Assembly: GCA_947167345.1 (NCBI GenBank)
Contig: CAMVHR010000013.1
Location: forward strand, 1 to 63,937
Length of the DNA: 63,937 nucleotides
Direction of reading: 5' to 3'
Origin: an uncultured Treponema sp.
GTDB lineage: Bacteria > Spirochaetota > Spirochaetia > Treponematales > Treponemataceae
Part shown: one piece after another, positions 26,794 to 34,470 of the stretch
How positions within the stretch are numbered: position 1 is the first letter of the stretch
How the letters are laid out: each line of letters opens with the position of its first letter
Notes under the pieces: model-generated
The model's input: only the letters and a program-made list of their open reading frames with translations
Told to the model about the DNA's origin: nothing
Databases searched by the model: none
Translations under genes and position numbers: made by a program

Positions 26794-27712
26794 AATTTAT
26801 TATTTTTTCAAAAAACCTGGTTATTTTTTTACTTACACCAGATTTTGTAAGTCCATACTTTTCCCCTATTTCTTGCTGTGAAGGAATTGACTCATCGTGA
26901 TTAGTATAGAAGATTTTGAGCATTTTTCGATTAATAAACTCATAAGGTTCTAACGATGTATACTCAATACTGATAAACTTTCTATTAAGAGCCTCTATTA
27001 CAATCAGCGTAAGCAATTCTGACATTAATGCCTTAGAATCATCTTTTTGAAGTTTCCATTCCTTATTGATTTTTGAGAGAATCTCCGTATTCTCTTCATT
27101 TTGCTCATATAAATTGACAGAAGAATAATCATTCGTTCCACCAAAAATGTCTGTTATATCATACGAATCATCTTCGGAATTATTGCTTTCTATACTTGTT
27201 GCTTTCTTTGGATATAGAAAATCAGTAACAGTGCCCTTATCAATTCCCAAATATTTAGATGCGTATTCAACAAAGTTATTATTTATCTCACACTCAGATG
27301 AATTAGTCTTTCGCAAAGCAATAAAAGATTTATAGAGTCTCCTTAATTTACTCTGAGTTTCTTTATAGTTATCAGAAACGTGCATACCTCCGGTAGCATC
27401 CTGAAAATCTGAATCAATAGAACTGGTTATAAGTTTATTTTTGATAGATTTTGTTGTATAAGCAGCAAATCCTTTACAATCTTCGTACTTTGAATATTGC
27501 TTAATACAATAAGAGGTTGTATCTACCATCACATCTGCATTTTCAACAAGTGCAGCTGCAATTCTTTTCTTAGTTCTAAGATTATTCCACAAGGCTGTGA
27601 TAATATCATTTTTCAATTTATCAAGATACTTTTCCGTATTTTCTTGTAGAGATGCATCTTTGTATTTCAAAAAGAGATTATCAATTTCTGAAAACTCAAA
27701 AATCCTAGTCAT
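26792..27712 (-). CDS. Sigma-factor-like protein
   Basis: This 306-residue protein is not close to a housekeeping sigma factor, but its plan fits the family. An N-terminal helical part with CKGFAAYTTKSIKNKLI resembles region 2 of sigma-70 factors, and the C-terminus has a helix-turn-helix, QQEIGEKYGLTKSGVSKKIT, in the position of region 4.2. The middle is acidic (NNSEDDSYDITDIFGGTND). It lies three bases from the stop of the CARF-like gene and just before the second regulatory cassette, so it is a natural candidate for the factor that reads both cassettes. An alternative is an ordinary DNA-binding regulator. Confidence 0.5.
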   Translation of the reverse strand: MTRIFEFSEIDNLFLKYKDASLQENTEKYLDKLKNDIITALWNNLRTKKRIAAALVENADVMVDTTSYCIKQYSKYEDCKGFAAYTTKSIKNKLITSSIDSDFQDATGGMHVSDNYKETQSKLRRLYKSFIALRKTNSSECEINNNFVEYASKYLGIDKGTVTDFLYPKKATSIESNNSEDDSYDITDIFGGTNDYSSVNLYEQNEENTEILSKINKEWKLQKDDSKALMSELLTLIVIEALNRKFISIEYTSLEPYEFINRKMLKIFYTNHDESIPSQQEIGEKYGLTKSGVSKKITRFFEKIIN

Positions 27713-27715
27713 AGT

Positions 27716-28336
27716 CTAGTTCTCAAACAAAGCTTCAACGGCAGCAATAGCTTTTTCACCAGAAGAACATTCAATAGTGTTGGTAAAACTATTTAACATA
27801 TAAAGTGGGGTATAATCACAAATAATCTGTGAAGATTCATCAACTCTACCGTTTTTGAATTCTGTTTTAAGATAAATGACATTTCCTATAGTACAGTCAA
27901 AGAATTTTTCTCCAAACTGCATTGCAGCAAAAATCAACAACGGAAGTGATTTTGGACCGAAAGTAACATCTGCATATAACTCAGATTCAGATTCGAAGGC
28001 CTTTATCAACTTCTTATATAAATCCTTGAATTTATCTTTTGTTTCAATAAAATCTGAAGGAATTACTTCGTAAGTTATGTTGGCACCACATGAATTCAAT
28101 TCATTTAGTTCATTCATAAATAATTGAGCATTCTTCGTCCCAGCCTTATCTCCGCCTTTTGTTTCAAGAAGTACAACTTTTATATCATCATCAGATTTTA
28201 TTGTTTTTGCCAATACAGCATTAATTGCGTAATAAACCTCACCAGGGTATTCAATAAATGAATTTCCATCAACTGGATAATGACGCTTATGCATATCATC
28301 CGCCATCATCAAAGTTACAAAAACTGTTTTCTTCAT
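27716..28336 (-). CDS. Stand-alone CARF / DxTHG-like protein
   Basis: The 206-residue protein starts with a hydrophobic strand (KKTVFVTLMMADD), has a second (IKVVLLETKGGDKAGTKNAQ), and near residues 123-134 carries DVTFGPKSLPLL followed by IFAAMQFG and NVIYLKTEF. The order and spacing resemble the TM1812/Csx2-type CARF fold of CRISPR accessory proteins, whose signature is D-x-T-H-G-x-x-x-L-P-L-L; here the His is Phe. CARF domains bind cyclic oligoadenylates. There is no effector domain and no CRISPR in the window. ATG 28336 follows GGAG with an eight-base gap; a GTG lies one codon earlier. Confidence 0.55.
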   Translation of the reverse strand: MKKTVFVTLMMADDMHKRHYPVDGNSFIEYPGEVYYAINAVLAKTIKSDDDIKVVLLETKGGDKAGTKNAQLFMNELNELNSCGANITYEVIPSDFIETKDKFKDLYKKLIKAFESESELYADVTFGPKSLPLLIFAAMQFGEKFFDCTIGNVIYLKTEFKNGRVDESSQIICDYTPLYMLNSFTNTIECSSGEKAIAAVEALFEN

Positions 28337-28348
28337 CACTTAATCTCC

Positions 28349-28762
28349 TTAAGCTATGTAGTAGTCCAAATACCGATTCTTTTTAAGGAACTCATAATTT
28401 GGATCCATATTGTAAATTTTGCGAAGAGAGTGTTTTTTTGCATATTTCTTTGGCTCTTCGTAAACTCGTTCTTCTACAAAGACATTGTTTTCAATTTCAG
28501 AAAAATACATTCTCTGTTCCTGTATACTTTCACAAGTGTAATAGTGAATTGTATGATTCAATTCACGTCCAATTTCAAAAATCATCTCATCAATTTCAGA
28601 TACACTTAAAATTGCATCTTTTTGGTCATGTTTAACTCTCGGACACTCTCTTGCCTGCTTAGCAGCAGCCCGACCATTTTCTGCCTTCAAGAACAAAGTG
28701 CCCTTGTAATAATTGTTCTTTCCAACATGTCCACACTTAACAGTTACCATAAAATACTTCAT
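28349..28762 (-). CDS. Small unknown protein, first gene of the island operon
   Basis: This 137-residue protein begins MKYFMVTVKCGHVGKNNYYK, continues with KAENGRAAAKQARECPRVKH and ends in a basic, tyrosine-rich tail. I do not know a characterised homologue. The Cys-Gly-His near the start and the KAENGRAAAKQAR helix suggest a compact nucleic-acid-binding or adaptor protein, without proof. The ATG at 28762 is preceded by GAAGGAGAAG, a good ribosome site; the longer open frame upstream crosses the promoter cassette and is not used. The next gene follows after 12 bases. Confidence 0.6.
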   Translation of the reverse strand: MKYFMVTVKCGHVGKNNYYKGTLFLKAENGRAAAKQARECPRVKHDQKDAILSVSEIDEMIFEIGRELNHTIHYYTCESIQEQRMYFSEIENNVFVEERVYEEPKKYAKKHSLRKIYNMDPNYEFLKKNRYLDYYIA

Positions 28763-28785
28763 ACATTCTTCTCCTTCTCTTACGT

Positions 28786-28831
28786 TCTTACCATTATTAA
28801 GAAGGTGAATGTATGAAAAGTTGACAAAATT
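28786..28831 (-). promoter_or_regulatory. Regulatory cassette at the head of the island operon
   Basis: Read on the minus strand: AATTTTGTCAACTTTTC (28815-28831), CTTCTT 17 bases after TTGTCA (28799-28804), and ATGGTAAGA (28786-28794), which is 23 bases before the ATG at 28762. These match the internal cassette before the vWA gene box for box and distance for distance. Confidence 0.6.
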
Positions 28832-28927
28832 TTTACTGAATTTTGCCTTTACTCTGTGCTGAGAATCCAATCTAAAGTTACTAACAAATTCTATATCTAT
28901 CTCCCAAATTCATCCCCCTTCTCACCT

Positions 28928-29662
28928 CTAAATCTCCATCCCAAACACCGCCATCACATCCCCATCGTCCATGATGCGGTCGCTGGGCTTGGAGGCATTT
29001 TCTATCATGCTCTGGATTCTGTCCTTGATTGCGTTTCCTATCAGGCGGTCGGTGTCTACTCCACGAAGCTTGAAAAACAATAGCGGGTCTTTGTCAAAGC
29101 GGGAACCGATTCCGTAAAGGACTGCAGCTACGTGCTTGCACATGTCGGCATAGTCGGGGCAGGAGCAGCTAAAGTGAATCTTTGCCATGGAAGGAAAAAG
29201 GCCGGCTCCTTTTTGGGTAAAAAGTGTTTTTAGGTCGTCGGGAAAGTTGCCTTTTACAAGGTCATCGATGTTCTGGATTTTTGATGCGCACTTTTCTACA
29301 ATGCTCTCGTACTGTTCTTCGGTAAGCTCGTCGATTCTTACTCGGACATTGTAGGGCTTTTTTCCGCTTCCCTGAACCAAGGCCGTTACTTTTCCCACGT
29401 CTATTTGCAAATCAAGGACACAGTTTGCGTGGACATATTTTCTGCCACGCTCTAGGCGGCTTGCATAGTCGGCATAGAGTTCAAGGTTTTGGCACCAGGC
29501 TTTTCCCCACCAGCTTTTTGCGATTGTTCTTCCTTCTAGTTCAACCGGATTCAGCACCACGCCTTTTTTGCGCTGCTCCTCGATATATTTTTTTGCCTTT
29601 GCCTTGTGTTCCGCAACTGAAACGTAAGGGGCAAATCCGCTGTAGTAATCGTAATATCCCAT
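28928..29662 (-). CDS. SWIM zinc finger protein
   Basis: The 244-residue protein carries a SWIM zinc-finger: IHFSCSCPDYADMCKHVAAV near residues 165-184 gives the C-x-C-x(n)-C-x-H ligands. Bacterial proteins of this kind are almost always encoded beside a SNF2-family helicase and are thought to help it bind DNA or a partner. Here the SNF2 gene ends three bases upstream, so the two form an operon. Base composition is visibly richer in GC than the island that follows, which marks the island's boundary. Confidence 0.88.
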   Translation of the reverse strand: MGYYDYYSGFAPYVSVAEHKAKAKKYIEEQRKKGVVLNPVELEGRTIAKSWWGKAWCQNLELYADYASRLERGRKYVHANCVLDLQIDVGKVTALVQGSGKKPYNVRVRIDELTEEQYESIVEKCASKIQNIDDLVKGNFPDDLKTLFTQKGAGLFPSMAKIHFSCSCPDYADMCKHVAAVLYGIGSRFDKDPLLFFKLRGVDTDRLIGNAIKDRIQSMIENASKPSDRIMDDGDVMAVFGMEI

Positions 29663-29665
29663 GAC

Positions 29666-32467
29666 TTACTCCTGTCCGTCCAAACGGAACATATTCATAA
29701 GGTCGCTGTCGCTCATCTCGGTTATCCAATTTTCACCGGAGTCGGCGGAGATGACGTTTTGCGCAAGCTCGATTTTGCTCTTTATGAGCTCGTCGATTTT
29801 TTCTTCGATTGTTCCACGCGATACAAATTTGTGAACCATGACGTTTTTTGTCTGGCCGATTCTGAACGCGCGGTCGGTGGCCTGATTTTCCACTGCGGGA
29901 TTCCACCAGCGGTCAAAGTGAATTACGTGGTTTGCGTTGGTAAGGTTCAATCCTGTTCCGCCTGCTTTTACCGAAATGACCATGTAGGGAATATAAGTGT
30001 CGCTCTGGAATTCTTCCACCATTTTGTTACGCTTGGAAATCGGGGTTCCGCCGTGAAGGACAAAGCCCCTTATGCCGAATACGCCGGAAAGAAAATCATC
30101 GAGGGCTGGGCATATTTCCTTGAACTGGGTAAAGACAAGCACACGCTCGCGCTTTTCGTAAATCGTCTGGCAGATGTCTTTTAGCATCTCAAACTTTCCG
30201 CTGTCTTTTTCTGCAAATCCGTCTGCTCCGTTAAACTGGTCGGGGTGATTGCAAATCTGCTTGAGCTTTAAAAGGGATGCAAGAACAAGTCCGCGACGTT
30301 TCATTGGGTCATCATCGTCTTTTGCTTTTTCCAAAAGTTTTGCAAGGTCGTCCACATATTTTTTGTAAAGGACCCGCTGTTTTTTGGAAAGGGTCACATA
30401 GTCGGTCATCTCCATTTTTTCGGGGAGGTCAGAGATGATTGACTTGTCCGTTTTTAGGCGACGCAGCATGAAGGGTGAAATCATTGCCTTGAGCTTTGAG
30501 TAGCCTGAAGGATTTTCTTTTAGCGATGATGCGAATCGTTTGAATTCAGTTGATGTTCCCAAGAGCCCCTTGTTCAAGAAATCGTAGAGCGACCAAAGGT
30601 TTGTCAGATCGTTTTCTATTGGAGTTCCAGTGAGGGCGATGCGGTTTTTGGCTTTGAGTGACTTTATGCTTTTTGTTTGTTTTGATGAAGGATTTTTGAT
30701 TGCCTGGGCTTCGTCCAGAATTACAAGGTCCCAATCTGTTTGCTGCAAATCTTCCATGCGGCTTACCATGCTGTAGGTGGTGATTGAAAGGAATGGAAAG
30801 TTGCCATTCTGAATTGCGCCACTGTCACTCTGAATTGCGCCACTGTCATTCTGAACTTGTTTCAGAATCAGAGATGCCGAATCAAGTTCGGCATGACGGG
30901 CTACGTTTTCGGCATGACGGGTTGCATTTTCGGCATGACGGACTGCGTTTTCGGGCTGGCAGTTTTTCTTTTCTGCATTACGAGAGGCTGATGGGTGCAA
31001 AATCTGGAGTGGCAAAAGAGGAGCGAACTTTTTACATTCATTCTGCCAGTTGCCCAAAAGGGATGCGGGAACTACAAGGAGAATTTTTGAATCTGGAGCA
31101 TCCTGCCTTATACTTTCCAAAAATGCGAGGACTTGAACGGTCTTTCCCAAGCCCATGTCATCGGCAAGACAGGCACCAAAATTGCAGGCCGTCATCTTGG
31201 AAAGCCATTCGTAGCCCTTTGACTGATATGGACGCAAGGTAGCCTTAAAGCTTGAAGGTAGTTTCATGGCTTTTTTGCCTGTGCTTGAAACAGAACGCAA
31301 GTCACGGAGAAGCTCTGAAATCCATGTGGCGTTGGAGATGGCGTTTATGTCGATTTCGTCTTTTGAATCGGAATCAGCATTGTCAGAGTTAAGGCTCATG
31401 CGCAGGGCTTCCACCATGCTTATGTCACCCTGATATTTTTCCATCTCTTTTAAAAGCAAGTTCAGCCGCTCGTGGTCAACTTCAACCCACTTGCCTTTTA
31501 TGAGCGAAAGTCCTTCGTCCATGGCAAGCATCTTTTTGATTTCTGCCTTGGTGAGTTTTTCACCGTCAACTTCAAGGTAGCCTTCCATTCCAAGAATTGA
31601 GTCCAGCCCCAGAAGTGATTTTTTCTTTGTGAGCGAGACTGAGACCTTTGCCTTTTGCCGAGATTTTTTCCACCAGTCGGGAATGCGGCAGACGATTCCG
31701 CTTTCTTCTATTTTTGGAATGTCGCGCAAAATTTGCCATGCCTCATTTGTAGTAAGCCGCAGGGGATGGAACATTTCTCCGCTTGCAGTAAATTCCCCGA
31801 TTAGCTTTGAAACCTCGGCCGCACGGTTAAGGCAGGAAAGAAGCTCCAGAATTTTATCCCGGTCATTTTTGTATTCGGTTAGGGCATATTTTAAGGGAGC
31901 GTGCTTTATGCTTCCCTTTTCGTTTTTTGTGGAATAGGTTGCAAGAAATGAAAATGGATAAGCATCATCATTTTTGTTTTCCACAAGATGAAAGAAAATC
32001 CTCTCCGCAACTTTTAGCCGCTCATCTTTTTCCGCAAGATAAAGGGCAACTGTTCCCGAATAATTTTTAATCTCGTGGGAAAAGCAGCCGTTCAGTTTTG
32101 CCCAAAGAATCTGAATCCATTCTGAGTTTACGTTTTCAGATCCGGGAGCAAAGGGGAGTGATGAAAGAAGATTTTCGGTTAAATCATCAGTCAGCGAAAC
32201 TTCTGTATTTTCCCTGCTAAGCTCAAGGCCTTCAGTTCTGGAAAGCTCTGTTAAAAATGAATCTGCCACCTGCCAGAGAAAAAGTCCCGCATCGTCAACG
32301 CTTGCCACAGGTCGCACGTCAAAGCCAAGATTGTACAGGGCCATGATTGGCTCGTCTTTAAAAGCACCGCTGTAAGTTGCATCGTCTACTGCAAAGAGGG
32401 ATGACAAAAATCTAAAGCGAAGTGGACCTGCCACATTTTGTTTTTTATTTGTATTAGTATTTCTCAT
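29666..32467 (-). CDS. SNF2-family DEAD/DEAH helicase
   Basis: The 933-residue protein has an N-terminal region typical of bacterial SNF2 partners of SWIM proteins, then motif I LADDMGLGKTVQVLAFLES (about 439), Ia ILLVVPASLLGNW, II VILDEAQAIKN (586), III RIALTGTPIEN, and the C-lobe with VLHGGTPISKRNKM, VMVISVKAGGTGLNLT-like V and DRAFRIGQTKNVMVHKFV (VI). Between Ia and the ITTYSM strand it carries about 50 extra residues (502-557) encoded by a palindromic repeat element, in frame. The helicase fold should tolerate it as a surface loop. SNF2 proteins translocate on double-stranded DNA; the bacterial role is unclear. Confidence 0.9.
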   Translation of the reverse strand: MRNTNTNKKQNVAGPLRFRFLSSLFAVDDATYSGAFKDEPIMALYNLGFDVRPVASVDDAGLFLWQVADSFLTELSRTEGLELSRENTEVSLTDDLTENLLSSLPFAPGSENVNSEWIQILWAKLNGCFSHEIKNYSGTVALYLAEKDERLKVAERIFFHLVENKNDDAYPFSFLATYSTKNEKGSIKHAPLKYALTEYKNDRDKILELLSCLNRAAEVSKLIGEFTASGEMFHPLRLTTNEAWQILRDIPKIEESGIVCRIPDWWKKSRQKAKVSVSLTKKKSLLGLDSILGMEGYLEVDGEKLTKAEIKKMLAMDEGLSLIKGKWVEVDHERLNLLLKEMEKYQGDISMVEALRMSLNSDNADSDSKDEIDINAISNATWISELLRDLRSVSSTGKKAMKLPSSFKATLRPYQSKGYEWLSKMTACNFGACLADDMGLGKTVQVLAFLESIRQDAPDSKILLVVPASLLGNWQNECKKFAPLLPLQILHPSASRNAEKKNCQPENAVRHAENATRHAENVARHAELDSASLILKQVQNDSGAIQSDSGAIQNGNFPFLSITTYSMVSRMEDLQQTDWDLVILDEAQAIKNPSSKQTKSIKSLKAKNRIALTGTPIENDLTNLWSLYDFLNKGLLGTSTEFKRFASSLKENPSGYSKLKAMISPFMLRRLKTDKSIISDLPEKMEMTDYVTLSKKQRVLYKKYVDDLAKLLEKAKDDDDPMKRRGLVLASLLKLKQICNHPDQFNGADGFAEKDSGKFEMLKDICQTIYEKRERVLVFTQFKEICPALDDFLSGVFGIRGFVLHGGTPISKRNKMVEEFQSDTYIPYMVISVKAGGTGLNLTNANHVIHFDRWWNPAVENQATDRAFRIGQTKNVMVHKFVSRGTIEEKIDELIKSKIELAQNVISADSGENWITEMSDSDLMNMFRLDGQE
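30806..30956. repeat. Palindromic repeat element inside the SNF2 gene, with 21-bp tandem flanks
   Basis: Two hairpins lie side by side: ATTCTGAA/TTTCAGAAT at 30848-30868 and ATGCCGAA/TTCGGCAT at 30874-30894. On the left, TCTGAA recurs at 30808, 30829 and 30850; on the right, TTCGG recurs at 30887, 30908, 30929 and 30950. Both series have a 21-base period, so each copy adds seven codons. The element is translated as repeated NAxRHAE-like units, then LDSASLILKQVQND, then SGAIQ units. Confidence 0.85.
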
Positions 32468-32573
32468 AATAGTTGTAATTCTCTATTTTATTAGTCACCT
32501 GATTCATGTATCTTGAAAACAGTCTTTATTATAGTATAGGCAGTTTTACTATTCAACTGATAATCAAAACCTT

Positions 32574-32602
32574 TTGACAATCATGACATTTGGCTTTAAA
32601 CT
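32574..32602 (+). promoter_or_regulatory. Promoter of the rhomboid-like gene
   Basis: TTGACA (32574-32579), 17 bases and TAAACT (32597-32602) end eight bases before the ATG at 32611. There is no Shine-Dalgarno site, so a leaderless mRNA is likely. Confidence 0.6.
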
Positions 32603-32610
32603 ATAAGCCT

Positions 32611-33306
32611 ATGGCAAAAAAAAGATATAAAATCATGTTCGATGCACCTGTTACCATTGTTTTTGTACTACTTACTATAGCAGTATATTTCGTAAACATA
32701 ATGATGAAAGAATCTCTTATTCCAATGATGTTTACATGCAGAAGCCTAAAGGCTGCAGATCCGGAAGCCGCATTCAACTTAAAAAATGCTCTTGATTACG
32801 CAAGGCTGATTCTGCATGTGTTTGCATATACTGATTTTCCAACGCTCTTAATAAATGCCGTCATTCTGCTCCTTTTAGGCTCTATTCTTGAAGAGCGATA
32901 CGGAAGCCTTATGCTTTTTATAATGATATTCATAGCTGCACTTGTATCAGGAGTACTTGACGTATGTTCTCCACAGGTTCCGTTCACAGGAGCAGACAGC
33001 ATAATATTCATGATGATCTTTCTGCTTTCTCTTACAGCCTTGGCAAAGCATACAGTACAAGTTTCATGGCTATTAGCTTTCATTGCATTTACAGCATACA
33101 AGGCGTATGGGTTTACAACTACAGGTACAAAAAACCTCTCTGCCATAATACAGGATAATCTTGGACTATTGATAAGTCTTGCAGCCGGTATCTGTGGAAG
33201 CCTTGCAGGATTCCTCATTGCCCCAAAAAAATCACGTAAAAGCCCTAAGGCTGACTGGAAGACTGGAAATGATGATACTACACAACTGATGACCGAGCAG
33301 GAATAA
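32611..33306 (+). CDS. Rhomboid-like membrane protein, probably inactive
   Basis: The 231-residue protein has about six membrane segments and a rhomboid plan: HVFAYTDFPTLLINAVILLL, LEERYGS, then FTGADSIIFMM in the place of the GxSG nucleophile loop. The usual Gly-Ala-Ser-Gly reads Gly-Ala-Asp-Ser, and the last helix (LISLAAGICGSLAGF) lacks the catalytic His. It is therefore probably a pseudoprotease. The C-terminal tail is basic and cytoplasmic-like. ATG 32611 was chosen over a TTG seven codons upstream, which lies inside the promoter spacer. Confidence 0.65.
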   Translation: MAKKRYKIMFDAPVTIVFVLLTIAVYFVNIMMKESLIPMMFTCRSLKAADPEAAFNLKNALDYARLILHVFAYTDFPTLLINAVILLLLGSILEERYGSLMLFIMIFIAALVSGVLDVCSPQVPFTGADSIIFMMIFLLSLTALAKHTVQVSWLLAFIAFTAYKAYGFTTTGTKNLSAIIQDNLGLLISLAAGICGSLAGFLIAPKKSRKSPKADWKTGNDDTTQLMTEQE

Positions 33307-33337
33307 GACACTTTATCAAACACTTCATCCTATTTTC

Positions 33338-33365
33338 TTTACAAACAGTATATTTATGATATACT
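33338..33365 (+). promoter_or_regulatory. Promoter of the phosphofructokinase gene
   Basis: TTTACA (33338-33343), 16 bases and TATACT (33360-33365) are followed by six bases and the ATG at 33372, so the predicted transcription start falls on the start codon. Confidence 0.6.
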
Positions 33366-33371
33366 TAAAGA

Positions 33372-34457
33372 ATGGGTAATTCACAGGTTAAAAGATTCGG
33401 AATCCTTACGAGCGGAGGAGATGCACCGGGGCTAAATGCGGCAATACGAGCAGTATGCCGCACTGCAAAAGTACAGTACGGTATGGATGCCGTGGGCATA
33501 AGAAACGGCTACAGAGGTCTCATTGAAGGTGACATGTTTGAGCTTAAAACCGAAGATCTAGCAGGACTTCTGACAGTAGGCGGTACAATACTTGGAACTT
33601 CACGCGAAAAACCTTTTAAAAATCCAGAAATAAATCCAGAAACAGGCTTGCTTCCTGTCGAAGCCATAAAGCAGAATTACAAAAAATGGAATCTTGATGC
33701 CTTGGTCTGCCTTGGAGGAAACGGCACAAACACCACAGCAAGTCTCCTTGCAAACGAAGGGCTTAATGTAATAGGACTTCCAAAGACAATAGATAATGAC
33801 ATCGTAAAGACTGACATGACGTTCGGATTTCCAACAGCCCTTGACGTTGCAACCGATGCAATAGACCGCATTCATACAACAGCACATAGCCACAACCGCA
33901 TAATGGTCATAGAAGTCATGGGCCACAAGGCAGGATGGTTGGGACTCTACGCAGGAATTGCAGGAGGCGGAGATGTAATCCTAATTCCTGAAATTCCTTA
34001 CGATATTAATTCAGTATCCCAAAAGGTCATGGAGCGCCGTGATGCAGGAAAGAATTTTTCAATCATTGTAGTTGCAGAAGGAGCAAAAAGCAAGGAAGAA
34101 GCACAGCTTTCAAAAAAAGAACTGAAGAAAGCACGTGCTGCAATGCCCTACTCTATTGCATACAGGGTTGCACATGAACTAGAAGAAGCTACCAAGCTTG
34201 AATCCCGGGTTTCTGTATTGGGCTATTTGCAGAGAGGTGGAACCCCTTCACCTTATGACAGGATTCTTGCAACACAATATGGGACGGAAGCTGCCCACTT
34301 TCTTGCACGTGGTGATTTCGGCAAGTTGATTGCATTGCAGGACAAGCAGATTATCGGTGTGCCTCTTGAAGAAATTGCCGGTAAGGTAAAATATGTGCCT
34401 CTGGATTCTTCCATAATACAAACAGCAAGAGAGCTTGGAACAGGTCTCGGAGATTAA
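33372..34457 (+). CDS. 6-phosphofructokinase
   Basis: The enzyme phosphorylates fructose 6-phosphate in glycolysis. The 361-residue protein has GILTSGGDAPGLNAAIRA at the N-terminus, ILGTSREKPF, the phosphate loop CLGGNGTNTTASLL, the substrate loop LPKTIDNDIVKTDMTFGF and MGHKAGWLGLYAGIAGG. The Gly in GGNGT suggests ATP as donor, while the Lys in PKTIDND is common in PPi-dependent enzymes, so this is a mixed, 'group X'-like pattern. The usual Asp in GGDG is Asn. The next gene begins 14 bases after the stop, with GGAG before it. Confidence 0.9.
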   Translation: MGNSQVKRFGILTSGGDAPGLNAAIRAVCRTAKVQYGMDAVGIRNGYRGLIEGDMFELKTEDLAGLLTVGGTILGTSREKPFKNPEINPETGLLPVEAIKQNYKKWNLDALVCLGGNGTNTTASLLANEGLNVIGLPKTIDNDIVKTDMTFGFPTALDVATDAIDRIHTTAHSHNRIMVIEVMGHKAGWLGLYAGIAGGGDVILIPEIPYDINSVSQKVMERRDAGKNFSIIVVAEGAKSKEEAQLSKKELKKARAAMPYSIAYRVAHELEEATKLESRVSVLGYLQRGGTPSPYDRILATQYGTEAAHFLARGDFGKLIALQDKQIIGVPLEEIAGKVKYVPLDSSIIQTARELGTGLGD

Positions 34458-34470
34458 ATCGGAGATTAAT

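Noticed and set aside
30806-30956. Short regular repeats taken at first for a CRISPR array
   Set aside because: There are no variable spacers; the units are 21-bp tandem copies of hairpin arms within a coding frame.
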